Shown: positions 1-5,428, numbered from the stretch's first letter. The stretch is DNA of 6,784 nucleotides from JBAYVY01 sp041674345 (GCA_041674345.1 JBAYVY010000203.1:1-6784); one strand, 5' to 3'. Notes: generated from the sequence alone by a model not told the origin. Translations and numbers: made by a program.

Positions 1-1
1 C

Positions 2-109
2 ACCGCCGGCGTCGAACCGATCCTCGCCCTGCGCTCGCTGTGGCTCAGCAACGACGACCGCTGGAACCACTACTGGTTGTGCGGCTCCCCACTCCGACAA
101 GCCGCGTAG
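2..109 (+). CDS. 3' end of an unidentified protein-coding gene
   Basis: An open frame enters from the left edge and ends at a TAG (107-109). The last 35 residues are well-behaved protein sequence, rich in Leu and Trp, with a core reading SLWLSNDDRWNHYWLCGSP. No start is visible, and I do not recognise the family from this tail. The 110 bases after it lead directly into the rpmB promoter, and no U-tract terminator closes this gene, although a GC-rich inverted repeat (see 118-166) lies just downstream. The call rests on the continuous frame, the non-random composition and the stop placed at the edge of a promoter region. Confidence 0.5.
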   Translation, partial: TAGVEPILALRSLWLSNDDRWNHYWLCGSPLRQAA

Positions 110-117
110 GGTGTCAT

Positions 118-166
118 GCACCCGCCGGGCAAGCCGGAACAACCGCGGGCTTGCCATTGGGCGGGG
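118..166. repeat. GC-rich imperfect inverted repeat between genes
   Basis: The arms GGCAAGCC (128-135) and GGCTTGCC (148-155) are perfect 8-bp complements around a 12-base loop. Outer CCCGCC and GGCGGG tracts can extend the stem across a bulge. It has no T-run after it, so it is a poor intrinsic terminator. The right arm overlaps the -35 box of the rpmB promoter. The 15-mer CCGCCGGGCAAGCCG in the left arm (122-136) recurs exactly at 3921-3935, also in intergenic DNA, so this may be part of a dispersed REP-like family. That last point is inference from two copies. Confidence 0.45.
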
Positions 167-178
167 TATCCGTATAAT
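151..178 (+). promoter_or_regulatory. rpmB promoter, sigma70 type
   Basis: The -35 box is TTGCCA (151-156, five of six consensus bases). After a 16-bp spacer comes a perfect -10 box, TATAAT (173-178). Transcription would start near 185, giving a leader of about 36 nt before the bL28 start codon. This is the best promoter in the window. Confidence 0.8.
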
Positions 179-220
179 ACGGGACTCTTTACGAACCGAA
201 CCCCAGCAGAGGATCGTGCC

Positions 221-505
221 ATGCCCCGCGTATGCCATTTCACCGGACGCAAGACCACCACCGGCCGCTCGCTGCGATACCGCGGCAAGGCGAAGTATCT
301 CGGCGGCGTGGGTAAGAAGATCACCTCTTCGACCAAGCGGAAGTTCAAGCCGAACATTCAGACCGTCACCGCGATGATCGACGGCGTGCCTCAGCGCATC
401 AAGGTTTCCGCCAAGGCGATCAAGATGGGCTTGGTGGTGAAACCCGCCAAGCGTCGGTTTGTCCGCAAGGTGGAAGCCGCGAAGCTCGCCGCCGCGCAGG
501 CGTGA
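221..505 (+). CDS. rpmB: 50S ribosomal protein bL28
   Basis: This is a structural protein of the large ribosomal subunit. The 94-residue product begins MPRVCHFTGRKTTTGRS and carries the family core KRKFKPNIQ near residues 46-54, followed by a basic C-terminal region (VSAKAIKMGLVVKPAKRR) and an Ala-rich tail. Only one cysteine (C5) is present, so this is the form without the paired zinc-binding cysteines. The frame stays open upstream, but ATG 221 is the start: AGAGG lies eight bases before it, the promoter is at 151-178, and the N-terminus matches the family. The length is somewhat longer than the common form of about 78 residues because of the C-terminal extension. It appears monocistronic, with its own promoter and a terminator at 555-586. 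Confidence 0.95.
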   Translation: MPRVCHFTGRKTTTGRSLRYRGKAKYLGGVGKKITSSTKRKFKPNIQTVTAMIDGVPQRIKVSAKAIKMGLVVKPAKRRFVRKVEAAKLAAAQA

Positions 506-554
506 AACGGTCGTACCGCGCACCGGCGCGATGGAAAACGCGAAACGAATGACG

Positions 555-586
555 CCCTTCTCCGCGCTGAGCGGGGAAGGGTTTTT
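555..586 (+). terminator. intrinsic terminator of rpmB
   Basis: The stem arms are CCCTTCTCCGC (555-565) and GCGGGGAAGGG (571-581), an 11-bp stem with one G-U pair and a 5-base loop. They are followed at once by TTTTT (582-586). It lies 49 bases after the rpmB stop codon. Confidence 0.9.
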
Positions 587-618
587 CGTTGGTGCCGGCG
601 ACAAAATGGGAGGGCGTG

Positions 619-659
619 AAAATGAAACGCCCCCGCGCATCGTGGGATGGGCGGGGGCG
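619..659 (-). terminator. intrinsic terminator of the minus-strand exported-protein gene
   Basis: Perfect 9-bp arms CGCCCCCGC (628-636) and GCGGGGGCG (651-659) enclose a 14-base loop. Read on the minus strand, the stem is followed by TTTCATTTT (627-619). It sits 45 bases beyond the stop codon of the gene ending at 705. With the rpmB terminator it forms a back-to-back pair insulating two convergent genes. Confidence 0.75.
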
Positions 660-704
660 GAATGGTTCGCAGGTGAAACGGGCGTGTGATGTTCGGGCCG
701 GCGA

Positions 705-1196
705 TTACTGCACTTTTTCCTTCTTGTCCTTGCGGGGATGGTGGGCCGTGGCACCGTGGATGGCCACCACCTTGCCGTCCTTGTCGAGCCGGACCTTGAT
801 GTGCGTGGGCAACTGACCTTCGACCGCGCCGTCGGCGGTGGTGATGGTGAGTTTGACGACTTCGCCGTCAAGCGAGGCGGCGGTGACGTTGCCGCCGACC
901 ATCTTGTCACCTTCCTTTTCTTTGGGGGCCTTGCCGCCGGCGTGCAGCATGACGATCTTGCCCTCATGGACCACGGCATTCACCGCGGCGGGCATGGCCA
1001 GCGTCTTTTCGCCATCTTCGGTTTTGATCGTCCACGAAACGCTGTCGCCGCTGACGCTTACGGCGGTGACCTGGCCGGCGATGGGTTTGGCGGGGTGTTC
1101 CTTGTCTTTGCCGCCTTCCTTTTTTTCTCCCGCCTGGACGGACAGGGCGAAAGCCGCGACCATCAGGATGCTCAGACAGATTCGGTTCATTCGCAT
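705..1196 (-). CDS. small exported protein with two internal beta-type repeats, function unknown
   Basis: The product is 163 residues. The start ATG (1196) is supported by AGGAG seven bases upstream and by the signal peptide that follows it: basic MRMNR, a hydrophobic stretch ICLSILMVAAFALSV, then VQA|GE as a probable signal peptidase I site after residue 22. The mature protein begins with a Lys/Glu/Gly-rich linker (23-37) and ends in a basic tail (HHPRKDKKEKV). Between them are two related segments, about 39-84 and 99-146. Each has the pattern G-x-VTA, a short turn with Gly, alternating hydrophobics, T-x-DG, and a final GK-(I/V)-V strand. The repeats are separated by a charged linker, APKEKEGDK. 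There are no cysteines after the signal peptide. It is probably periplasmic or cell-surface, with two small beta domains. I do not recognise the family and propose no activity. A terminator lies at 619-659. Confidence 0.8.
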   Translation of the reverse strand: MRMNRICLSILMVAAFALSVQAGEKKEGGKDKEHPAKPIAGQVTAVSVSGDSVSWTIKTEDGEKTLAMPAAVNAVVHEGKIVMLHAGGKAPKEKEGDKMVGGNVTAASLDGEVVKLTITTADGAVEGQLPTHIKVRLDKDGKVVAIHGATAHHPRKDKKEKVQ

Positions 1197-1395
1197 GGGA
1201 TGTCTCCTGTAAGTGTCCCGTTGGCCGGTCGGCCGGTTCCTGATGCACATTGCTTCGGAGTGATCGGCGTATCGGGTCGGGATGCACGGATACCTGATGA
1301 AGGACGCCATCACGGGGCGTTTTATTTCGCGGCCTGTCATTGTACGCCGCCGCCGGCCCCGGTTCGATTCGTCACACGACAATCATCCAGCCGAT
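1197..1395. other. divergent intergenic region, promoters not clearly resolved
   Basis: These 199 bases separate the exported-protein gene (minus) from the PLD-like gene (plus). The frame of the plus gene stays open through the region as far back as ATG 1282. That translation is Arg-rich and unlike a protein, so I treat it as non-coding. On the minus strand a TACAAT (1344-1339) could be a -10 box for the exported-protein gene, but the -35 region is weak. A compact dyad, GGCCG-GT-CGGCC, lies in the exported-protein leader at about 1223-1234. No strong plus-strand promoter is visible. Confidence 0.35.
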
Positions 1396-1971
1396 ATGGA
1401 TTGGATGCCAACAGTCCCCCGCGGACAGGTCGAACTGATCGCCGACGGCGAACATTACCAGCGTGTCATCCGTGACGGCCTGCTCAAAGCGAAAGTGTCG
1501 CTCGATATTTCGACGGCTGATTTCAAAGCCATGCTGCTTCCTTCCCCCGCCACCGGAAGTAATAAAAGGCGGGGCGATGCGGAATCCGTTGTGGCGCATC
1601 TGGCGCGGTTGGCCGAGCGCGGGGTGGAGGTGCGTATTCTTCACGCCGGTGTGCCCAGCGGGCCGACGTTGCGCGAATTGAAGGGACCGCTGCCCAGGGA
1701 ACTGACGATCCGCCGCTGTCCGCGTTTGCACGCCAAGATGGTGATGGTCGATGCGAGGATGATGTACCTCGGCTCGGCCAACCTGACCGGCGCGGGATTG
1801 GGCGCCAAGGGTGAAACCCGGCGAAACTTTGAATGGGGCGTCTGGACGACCAGCGCGGAACTGATCGACGCGGCGGGGCAGCGCTTCAACGCGCTGTGGG
1901 AAGGGACGCATTGCAAGGGCTGCGGCCGGCGCGAGGTGTGCCCCGTGCCACTGGAGGAGCCGGAGTTGTAG
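1396..1971 (+). CDS. phospholipase D-like (single HKD) protein with cysteine-rich C-terminus
   Basis: From ATG 1396 the product is 191 residues. The PLD-like fold starts at about residue 12 (VELIADGEHYQRVIRDGLLKA), with the first strand at KVSLDIST. The catalytic signature is LHAKMVMVDARMMYLGSANLTG: H112, K114, D119, then G126, S127, N129, with a downstream acidic residue in NFEWG (E146). This is the HxKx4Dx6GSxN motif of the PLD superfamily (phospholipases, Nuc/BfiI-type nucleases, cardiolipin synthases). Only one motif is present, so an active enzyme would need to dimerise, as Nuc does. The tail contains HCKGCGRREVC, a possible Cys/His metal site. There is no signal peptide or membrane helix, so it is probably cytoplasmic. 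Upstream in-frame starts (ATG 1282, ATG 1297) would add 38 or 33 Arg-rich residues, and none of the starts has a convincing ribosome site, so the start is uncertain. The gene converges on vapC with five bases between stop codons. Nuclease and lipid-acting roles are both open. Confidence 0.8.
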   Translation: MDWMPTVPRGQVELIADGEHYQRVIRDGLLKAKVSLDISTADFKAMLLPSPATGSNKRRGDAESVVAHLARLAERGVEVRILHAGVPSGPTLRELKGPLPRELTIRRCPRLHAKMVMVDARMMYLGSANLTGAGLGAKGETRRNFEWGVWTTSAELIDAAGQRFNALWEGTHCKGCGRREVCPVPLEEPEL

Positions 1972-1976
1972 GCGTA

Positions 1977-2375
1977 TTACTCGGCCATCGCGGAGCGCAG
2001 CCCCAGATACTTGACGAACGGATCGAAGTCCTTGTCGCTGTAAAGCAACGCCAGATCGTTCACCATGCAATGGGTGGCGATGATCGTGTCGATTGTCTTT
2101 CGTATCGTCACGCCCCCGGCCCTGAGCGCGCGGAAGTTTCTTGCCGCCTGAACAGCGATATTTCGCCCGGCCAATTCCAACACTTCCAGCGAAGTCAGCA
2201 GTTCACGAGCCAGCTTGAAATCCCGATCGCGGCCGAAGCCCTGAAGCACCTCGGCCATCACAAGATCACCCGTCACCAGTAATTCATTGCCCAGCAGCAC
2301 ATCCAACCGTCCGGTCTGCGACGTGTTCTTCCCGCGGAAATAGTCGATCCACACGCTGGAATCCACCAGAATCAC
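1977..2375 (-). CDS. vapC: VapC-type PIN-domain ribonuclease toxin
   Basis: PIN-domain toxins cleave RNA (tRNA or rRNA in studied members) and are held inactive by their VapB partner. From GTG 2375 the product is 132 residues, the usual VapC size. The acidic metal-binding residues are in place: D5 in ILVDSSVWIDYFRG, E42 in MAEVLQG, D96 in TIDTIIA, and D114/D116 in YSDKDFDPF. GTG 2375 is preferred over an in-frame ATG 36 bases upstream. The GTG overlaps the vapB stop as GTGA, AGGA lies seven bases before it, and the protein then begins directly at the first PIN strand. The toxin is therefore translationally coupled to the antitoxin. No residue is missing, so it looks functional. It ends five bases from the convergent PLD-like gene, with no terminator visible. 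Confidence 0.92.
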   Translation of the reverse strand: MILVDSSVWIDYFRGKNTSQTGRLDVLLGNELLVTGDLVMAEVLQGFGRDRDFKLARELLTSLEVLELAGRNIAVQAARNFRALRAGGVTIRKTIDTIIATHCMVNDLALLYSDKDFDPFVKYLGLRSAMAE

Positions 2376-2566
2376 TTGTCCGTCCTCATCGCGTTCAGAT
2401 TGCCCCGCCATTTCAGTTTGCCGCGATAACGCCGAATCTTTCCCTGGCGATGCAGCCGCAGCAGTGTGCGAAGACCCAACTCCACCGCCTCACGCTTGGT
2501 TTCAAGTCCCGTTGCCGCCAGCGTATCTTTCATCAGTTTGTCGTCAATGACGATATTCGTCCGCAT
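2372..2566 (-). CDS. vapB: VapB-type antitoxin
   Basis: This is a 64-residue antitoxin for the adjacent VapC. The N-terminus, MRTNIVIDDKLMKDTLAATG, matches the VapB family whose beta strand plus two helices form a ribbon-helix-helix DNA-binding dimer. TKREAVELGLRTLL fits the second helix. The C-terminal part (RGKLKWRGNLNAMRTDK) is the expected toxin-wrapping segment. ATG 2566 has AGGAG nine bases upstream. The stop codon overlaps the vapC GTG start by four bases. By analogy with the family, the VapBC complex should repress its own promoter, and a suitable inverted repeat lies at 2568-2597. Confidence 0.9.
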   Translation of the reverse strand: MRTNIVIDDKLMKDTLAATGLETKREAVELGLRTLLRLHRQGKIRRYRGKLKWRGNLNAMRTDK

Positions 2567-2567
2567 G

Positions 2568-2597
2568 ATGTGTATCTCCTGTTTGCATCATACACAT
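2568..2597 (-). promoter_or_regulatory. candidate VapBC operator, 8-bp inverted repeat
   Basis: Perfect arms ATGTGTAT (2568-2575) and ATACACAT (2590-2597) are separated by 14 bases. The repeat begins inside the vapB -10 box and runs to the base before the start codon, covering the expected transcription start and the ribosome site. A bound antitoxin dimer there would block transcription. The repeat is seen directly, and the operator role is inferred. Confidence 0.6.
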
Positions 2598-2624
2598 TGT
2601 ACGAGGCGGCCACTTGACAGGCAA
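2596..2624 (-). promoter_or_regulatory. vapBC promoter
   Basis: On the minus strand, the -35 box TTGCCT (2624-2619) and the -10 box TACAAT (2601-2596) are separated by 17 bp. The predicted transcript begins near 2589 and has a leader of roughly 22 nt. It overlaps the candidate operator. Confidence 0.7.
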
Positions 2625-2662
2625 TACGGCGATGTGATCGCGGCACGCTGTTGATACTTGGC

Positions 2663-2690
2663 AACATCGCACATTGAACATCGCACATTC
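2663..2690. repeat. tandem 14-bp repeat, two copies
   Basis: AACATCGCACATTG (2663-2676) is followed directly by AACATCGCACATTC (2677-2690), 13 of 14 bases identical. It ends three bases from the hpnH stop codon and lies between hpnH and the vapBC promoter. Its function is unknown. There is no hairpin or T-run terminator for hpnH in this gap. Confidence 0.7.
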
Positions 2691-2693
2691 CCC

Positions 2694-3839
2694 TCACGCC
2701 GCTTCGGTCTTTTCCAGCACCGGCCGGCCGTCGATGGTCAGGTTTTCCAGCTGCGCCAGCGGGCCGTGGGGTTTGTTCTTTTCATCGTCGAGCCGGCGTT
2801 GCGCCGCGGGATTGGCGTAGGTGTTGAAGACCATCGCCTTGATCGTGGCCCACAGGCCGCCGAAGCTGCCGAACGTGTGGTTCACCGCCGACGGCTCGTA
2901 GCCGCAGTGGACCATGCACTGCTGGCACGCCGGGTTGCCCGATTCCCGCCCGTAGTTCTTCCACTCCGTCGTCGCCATCAGTTCCGCGAACGTATCGACA
3001 TAGCCGTCCTGCAACAGGTAGCACGGCTTCTGCCAGCCGAAAATGTTGTAAGTCGGATTGCCCCACGGCGTGCATTCAAACTCCCGCTTGCCCATCAAAA
3101 ACTCAAGGTACAGCGGCGACTGATTGAACTTCCACCGCTTCTTGCGATTGCTGAACGTCATCTCGAAAAAGTCGGTCGTGTTCCGCCGCTCGCGCATGAA
3201 TGACTGCTGGTCCGGCGCTTTGGGATAGGCATAGCCGGGGCTGACCATGCAGCCCTCGACGCCCAGGTCCATCATGTCGTCAAGGAACTTTCGCACGGCG
3301 TGCGGATCGGCCCCGCCGAACAGCGTCGTGTTCGTCGTCACGCGGAAGCCCCGCTTCACCGCAAGCGCGATCGCTTCGGTGGCCGTTTCGTGCGTGCCCT
3401 CACGGCACACCGCGAAATCGTGATGGTCTTTCGTGCCGTCCAGGTGGATGCTGAACGTCAGATATTTGCTCGGCTTGAACCAGTCGCCTTCGAGCGCTTC
3501 CCTGAGTTTCAGCGCGTTGGAACACAGGTAAATGTATTTGCGACGCCTGACCAGTTCGACGATCAGTTCGCGGATGTGCGGATACAGCAGCGGCTCGCCT
3601 CCGGGAATGGACACCATCGGCGCGCCGCATTCATCCACGGCCTTGAGGCAATCGGCCAGCGACACATCGCGTTTGAGTATGTGGGCCGGGTACTGGATTT
3701 TACCGCAGCCGGCACAGGCGAGGTTGCATCGGAACAACGGTTCGAGCATCAGCACCAGTGGATATCGCTTGTGTCCGCGCAATCGCTGACCGAGTACGTA
3801 AGTGGCGACGGTCCACATTTGCGAAACGGGCACGCCCAT
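2694..3839 (-). CDS. hpnH: adenosylhopane synthase, radical SAM protein HpnH
   Basis: HpnH adds the 5'-deoxyadenosyl radical of S-adenosylmethionine to diploptene, giving adenosylhopane, the first step to C35 extended hopanoids of bacterial membranes. From ATG 3839 the product is 381 residues, a normal length. The family N-terminus YPLVLMLEPLFRCNLACAGC carries the 4Fe-4S/SAM motif CxxxCxxC (C38, C42, C45), and GGEP lies at 80-83. The C-terminal third (DUF3463 in this family) has further cysteines: C256 in ECTPWGNPTYN, C273 in KPCYLL, and C305, C308 and C312 in CQQCMVHCGYEP. A TTG start five codons upstream is possible, but GGAG lies nine bases before ATG 3839, and MGVPVSQ matches where family members begin. 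The CAP-domain gene precedes it on the same strand by 103 bp. No other hopanoid gene is in the window. Confidence 0.95.
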   Translation of the reverse strand: MGVPVSQMWTVATYVLGQRLRGHKRYPLVLMLEPLFRCNLACAGCGKIQYPAHILKRDVSLADCLKAVDECGAPMVSIPGGEPLLYPHIRELIVELVRRRKYIYLCSNALKLREALEGDWFKPSKYLTFSIHLDGTKDHHDFAVCREGTHETATEAIALAVKRGFRVTTNTTLFGGADPHAVRKFLDDMMDLGVEGCMVSPGYAYPKAPDQQSFMRERRNTTDFFEMTFSNRKKRWKFNQSPLYLEFLMGKREFECTPWGNPTYNIFGWQKPCYLLQDGYVDTFAELMATTEWKNYGRESGNPACQQCMVHCGYEPSAVNHTFGSFGGLWATIKAMVFNTYANPAAQRRLDDEKNKPHGPLAQLENLTIDGRPVLEKTEAA

Positions 3840-3871
3840 AATGTCAAGCTCCAATGGGGAATCGGATGGCC

Positions 3872-3893
3872 CACCCGCGAGGCGGAGCGGGTG
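3872..3893 (-). other. hairpin in the hpnH leader
   Basis: Perfect 7-bp arms CACCCGC (3872-3878) and GCGGGTG (3887-3893) enclose an 8-base loop. It lies between the possible hpnH promoter and the GGAG ribosome site. Neither strand has a T-run after it, so it is not an ordinary terminator. It may be a leader structure or a REP-like element. Confidence 0.5.
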
Positions 3894-3903
3894 TAATCTC
3901 GTT

Positions 3904-3931
3904 ATATTAGCTGATTGCGACCGCCGGGCAA
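3904..3931 (-). promoter_or_regulatory. possible hpnH promoter
   Basis: On the minus strand, GGC-TTGCCC (-35 box 3931-3926), a 16-bp spacer and TAATAT (3909-3904) resemble the rpmB promoter, which also reads GGC-TTGCC with a 16-bp spacer. An overlapping TATAAC is a better -10 hexamer but is spaced 19 bp. The leader would be about 60 nt. hpnH could instead be read through from the CAP-domain gene, since no terminator separates them. Confidence 0.4.
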
Positions 3932-3942
3932 GCCGAACCCTA

Positions 3943-5307
3943 TCACCGCATGAAAATCACGACGTAGGACGCGGGCTTGTTTGGGTCCAGCGGCTCGACG
4001 CCTTCGATTTCCACCAGGTAATTCCTGCCGGGCTGAACTTCGGCGTTCTTGGGGTGGAATATCACCGCGTGGCCGTCGCGTCCGAAGCCGCCGTGGTCCA
4101 CGTGAAAATAATCCAGCGGCAGTTCCGGCCCGGTCTTGACCACCTGCCCGCTGTTCATGTCCGGTTGCGCCGGATAGACATGCACTTTGATCGCCGCGCT
4201 GTCGCTCGGCACACGGAAATGATCGCGGTTGAAACTCACATGCCAGACTTCGCGTGACTGAAACAAATCCGTCGGTTGCAGGCCCCTCGCCGGCCAGGCG
4301 ATCAGATCGTAATCAGGGAAGTTTTCCCGGCTCTGATCCATCGACCACATCAGCGATCCGCCCGAATCGGCCGCGAAACCCGTCTTCAGCATCGGCGGAT
4401 TCAAACACCATCGCCGATGCCCCACGCGATCGCGGTTCTTTTCGTCCGAATCATCCATGAACATATCGACCTGCCCGACCATCATGTTGTTGGAACAGAG
4501 ATTGCTCGACGCCGGGCCTTGTTTGGCGTAATCATATTTCGCCGCGGGCCAGCCGGGGTTCGGCGGAAGATGGCTCCATGTACCGGCCTTGAACAACTCC
4601 GCTCCCGCGTCGTTGATCGCGTTGAGCTGTTGGTCCAGCACCAGGTCTTTCCACGCCAGCCCCGCGACCATGCGGTACGTCATCAATCGCCGAATCGCCT
4701 GTTCCCGCTGGTTCCGCGTGCCCGGATCGTCGTGCAGATATTCCCTGCCGATGTCCGGCACGCTGTCCTTGTTGATCGTTTCAATCGGCCAGGTCGTGAT
4801 GTCCTTGCGCCATTGCCGCAGCAAACGCTCGCCCACCGGTGCCAGCAACCGCCCGCCCAGCCACACCGTTTCCCCGTCGAGGCGGCCCTTGTCATCGTAT
4901 TTCTCGCGGATGCCGTTGAGCAGTCCCTTGCGATAATTTTCACGCAGCACGACTTTCCCCGCGTCGTTCATCGACTCCAGTTTGCCGTCGAGTTTGTCGT
5001 CGGCATATTTGCTGCGCAGTTGCACCTTGCCCGTCTGGTTGTATTGCGTGTAATCCCCGGCCAGCCGTCCGTGTAGGTAGTGGGCATCGACTTTGGTTTT
5101 GCCGTTGGTGTAATACTCGTGGAAGTTGCCGTGCCGCTGTCCCTGCGCATCGACGGTGTAACTGAAGCGCATTTCGCCGGTGGGGTAATTTTCGGTGACG
5201 GTTTTGTTCTGCGACCCGGCCGTTTCGCCGAACGCCGACGACATGAGCATGAGCAGCGCGAATATCCACCCCCACCGATGTTGACCGGTCGTCGCCCAGA
5301 GGTCCAT
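3943..5307 (-). CDS. secreted MORN-repeat/CAP (SCP-like) domain fusion protein
   Basis: The product is 454 residues. Residues 11-28 (RWGWIFALLMLMSSAFGE) form a signal peptide, so the protein is exported. Residues 59-154 are four MORN_2-type repeats of exactly 24 residues each, starting HGNFHEYYTNGK, AGDYTQYNQTGK, DGKLESMNDAGK and NGIREKYDDKGR, with Gly at repeat positions 2 and 11. A partial copy (YPTGEMRFSY) comes before them. After a linker, a CAP/SCP-like domain covers about 198-325. It contains RLMTYRMVAGLAWKDLVLD, a histidine in TWSHLPP (H246), SSNL (267-270) and the signature VGHRRWCLNPP (295-305). A beta-rich segment (about 350-454) ends the protein. ATG 5307 has GAGG four bases upstream. 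CAP proteins occur in cell walls and secretions with varied, often unknown functions, and MORN_2 repeats are usually binding surfaces. I assign no activity. The usual CAP glutamate in the GEN-type motif appears replaced. Confidence 0.85.
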   Translation of the reverse strand: MDLWATTGQHRWGWIFALLMLMSSAFGETAGSQNKTVTENYPTGEMRFSYTVDAQGQRHGNFHEYYTNGKTKVDAHYLHGRLAGDYTQYNQTGKVQLRSKYADDKLDGKLESMNDAGKVVLRENYRKGLLNGIREKYDDKGRLDGETVWLGGRLLAPVGERLLRQWRKDITTWPIETINKDSVPDIGREYLHDDPGTRNQREQAIRRLMTYRMVAGLAWKDLVLDQQLNAINDAGAELFKAGTWSHLPPNPGWPAAKYDYAKQGPASSNLCSNNMMVGQVDMFMDDSDEKNRDRVGHRRWCLNPPMLKTGFAADSGGSLMWSMDQSRENFPDYDLIAWPARGLQPTDLFQSREVWHVSFNRDHFRVPSDSAAIKVHVYPAQPDMNSGQVVKTGPELPLDYFHVDHGGFGRDGHAVIFHPKNAEVQPGRNYLVEIEGVEPLDPNKPASYVVIFMR

Positions 5308-5346
5308 AACGCCTCGCTGTGAAAGAGAATCAAAACGGCGCGGGCA

Positions 5347-5369
5347 TTCCGCGCCCTGTCAGCGCGGAA
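5347..5369 (-). other. hairpin in the leader of the CAP-domain gene
   Basis: Perfect 8-bp arms TTCCGCGC (5347-5354) and GCGCGGAA (5362-5369) enclose a 7-base loop. If transcription starts near 5383 this lies in the untranslated leader, 40 bases before the start codon. It has no U-tract. It could be a regulatory structure, an operator or a chance GC-rich dyad. Confidence 0.5.
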
Positions 5370-5389
5370 CGAATCGGGGAGGTCAATGG

Positions 5390-5395
5390 ATTATA
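5390..5395 (-). promoter_or_regulatory. candidate -10 box for the CAP-domain gene
   Basis: A perfect TATAAT lies on the minus strand in the divergent intergenic region. The predicted start is near 5383, giving a leader of about 76 nt. No good -35 hexamer is seen at 16-18 bp. The 9-bp tandem repeat at 5410-5427 lies where the -35 region and upstream contacts would be, so an activator site there is possible. Confidence 0.5.
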
Positions 5396-5409
5396 CACGA
5401 TTTGTCCCC

Positions 5410-5427
5410 ACGATCCACACGATCCAC
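5410..5427. repeat. tandem 9-bp repeat, two copies
   Basis: ACGATCCAC occurs twice head to tail (5410-5418 and 5419-5427) just upstream of the candidate -10 box of the CAP-domain gene. It is a possible protein-binding site or a simple duplication. Confidence 0.6.
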
Positions 5428-5428
5428 G

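Noticed and set aside
1304..1323. Terminator-like ACGCC...GGCGT followed by TTTTATTT
   Set aside because: The stem is only 5 bp, and no plus-strand gene lies upstream for it to end.
738..1475. Open frame of 245 codons on the plus strand opposite the exported-protein gene
   Set aside because: Its composition is that of an antisense shadow, and the minus-strand gene has a signal peptide, ribosome site and terminator.
1372..2070. Long open frame of 232 codons on the minus strand opposite the PLD-like gene
   Set aside because: It is a high-GC shadow: Arg/His/Gln-rich with no recognisable motif, lying over a clear PLD gene and the end of vapC.
2376..2411. ATG 2411 as the start of vapC
   Set aside because: It would add 12 charged residues ahead of the first PIN strand and overlap vapB by 40 bases; GTG 2375 has better ribosome-site spacing and the GTGA overlap.
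3839..3854. TTG 3854 as the start of hpnH
   Set aside because: ATG 3839 has GGAG at nine bases, and that GGAG would lie inside the coding sequence if TTG were used.
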